From assembly GCA_023145575.1 (NCBI GenBank), contig JAGLDN010000063.1, positions 1 to 6,886 of the forward strand: a stretch of 6,886 bases of DNA, written 5' to 3'. Shown here in pieces: positions 6,684-6,886 of the stretch (position 1 is the first letter of the stretch; every line of letters begins with the position of its first letter). The DNA is from Psychromonas sp. (lineage in GTDB: Bacteria > Pseudomonadota > Gammaproteobacteria > Enterobacterales > Psychromonadaceae). The notes under the pieces were generated by a model. It was not told the DNA's origin and searched no databases. It saw only the letters and a program-made list of their open reading frames with translations. A program made the translations under genes and the position numbers.

Positions 6684-6878
6684 TTATAAAGTGTAAAACA
6701 ATTTGAGCGCTAATACATCCCAGCAAAATATAGCGCGCGTAGGGGACATTATTTTCCGTTTGATTTCAACTGGATGAGAAAAACCATTTATTGGCATAAT
6801 GTAGTCATATATTCCTTGCTCATGATCACTGTCTGAAATCATTAAATTTAAATATGAATCATTACTATCAGACGTCAA
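6684..6878 (-). CDS. Doubtful small open frame, unknown
   Basis: An open frame of 64 codons runs leftward to a TAA at 6684-6686. Its first possible start is TTG at 6878, directly after an in-frame TAG; the first ATG is at 6842. Neither has a clear ribosome binding site. The middle (DSDHEQGIYDYIMPINGFSH and PVEIKRKIMS) has a protein-like mix of residues, so it may be the tail of a decayed gene. I do not recognise it, and no membrane segment or known motif stands out. The rest of 6570-6886 shows nothing I can support. Confidence 0.2.
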   Translation of the reverse strand: MTSDSNDSYLNLMISDSDHEQGIYDYIMPINGFSHPVEIKRKIMSPTRAIFCWDVLALKLFYTL

Positions 6879-6886
6879 CTACCTTG

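Overview
The window is AT-rich DNA that looks like a chromosome segment from a gammaproteobacterium, most likely a marine, possibly cold-adapted, relative of the Alteromonadales (Colwellia, Moritella or Psychromonas type). This placement is an inference. It rests on an 865-residue AcnB that follows the E. coli protein almost residue for residue, on AT-rich codon use, and on the dispersed intergenic repeats. The genus cannot be fixed from the sequence alone.

There are two intact genes, arranged convergently. On the + strand, mgtE (1736-3085) encodes a CBS-domain magnesium channel/transporter. On the - strand, acnB (3561-6158) encodes the citrate-cycle aconitate hydratase B. They belong to unrelated processes, magnesium homeostasis and central carbon metabolism, and nothing suggests a shared operon.

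The left quarter (1-1735) is decayed DNA. It starts with a tandem 8-base repeat overlapping one copy of a dispersed repeat. Next comes a short unrecognised fossil reading frame (215-373). The clearest item is a complete but heavily degraded IS30-family transposase (566-1555), readable from its first residues to its last only by crossing several frameshifts and more than ten in-frame stops. mgtE begins about 180 bases after it.

The gene-free stretches either side of acnB (3086-3560 and 6159-6886) hold the most unusual signal: a roughly 27-base repeat, consensus TATACCCATGT-n-ACTTCAAGATGCA. I find seven copies by eye, four on + and three on -. Two pairs face each other as inverted ends of elements of 330 bp (3093-3422) and 374 bp (6196-6569), an arrangement like small non-autonomous (MITE-like) elements. 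Read outward, well-preserved ends contain -35/-10-like sequences with 16-17 base spacing. One of them is placed to serve as the acnB promoter, so the repeat may supply transcription to its neighbour.

The far right end (6570-6886) has no convincing gene, only one weak reading frame. No tRNA, rRNA, CRISPR array or riboswitch was seen.
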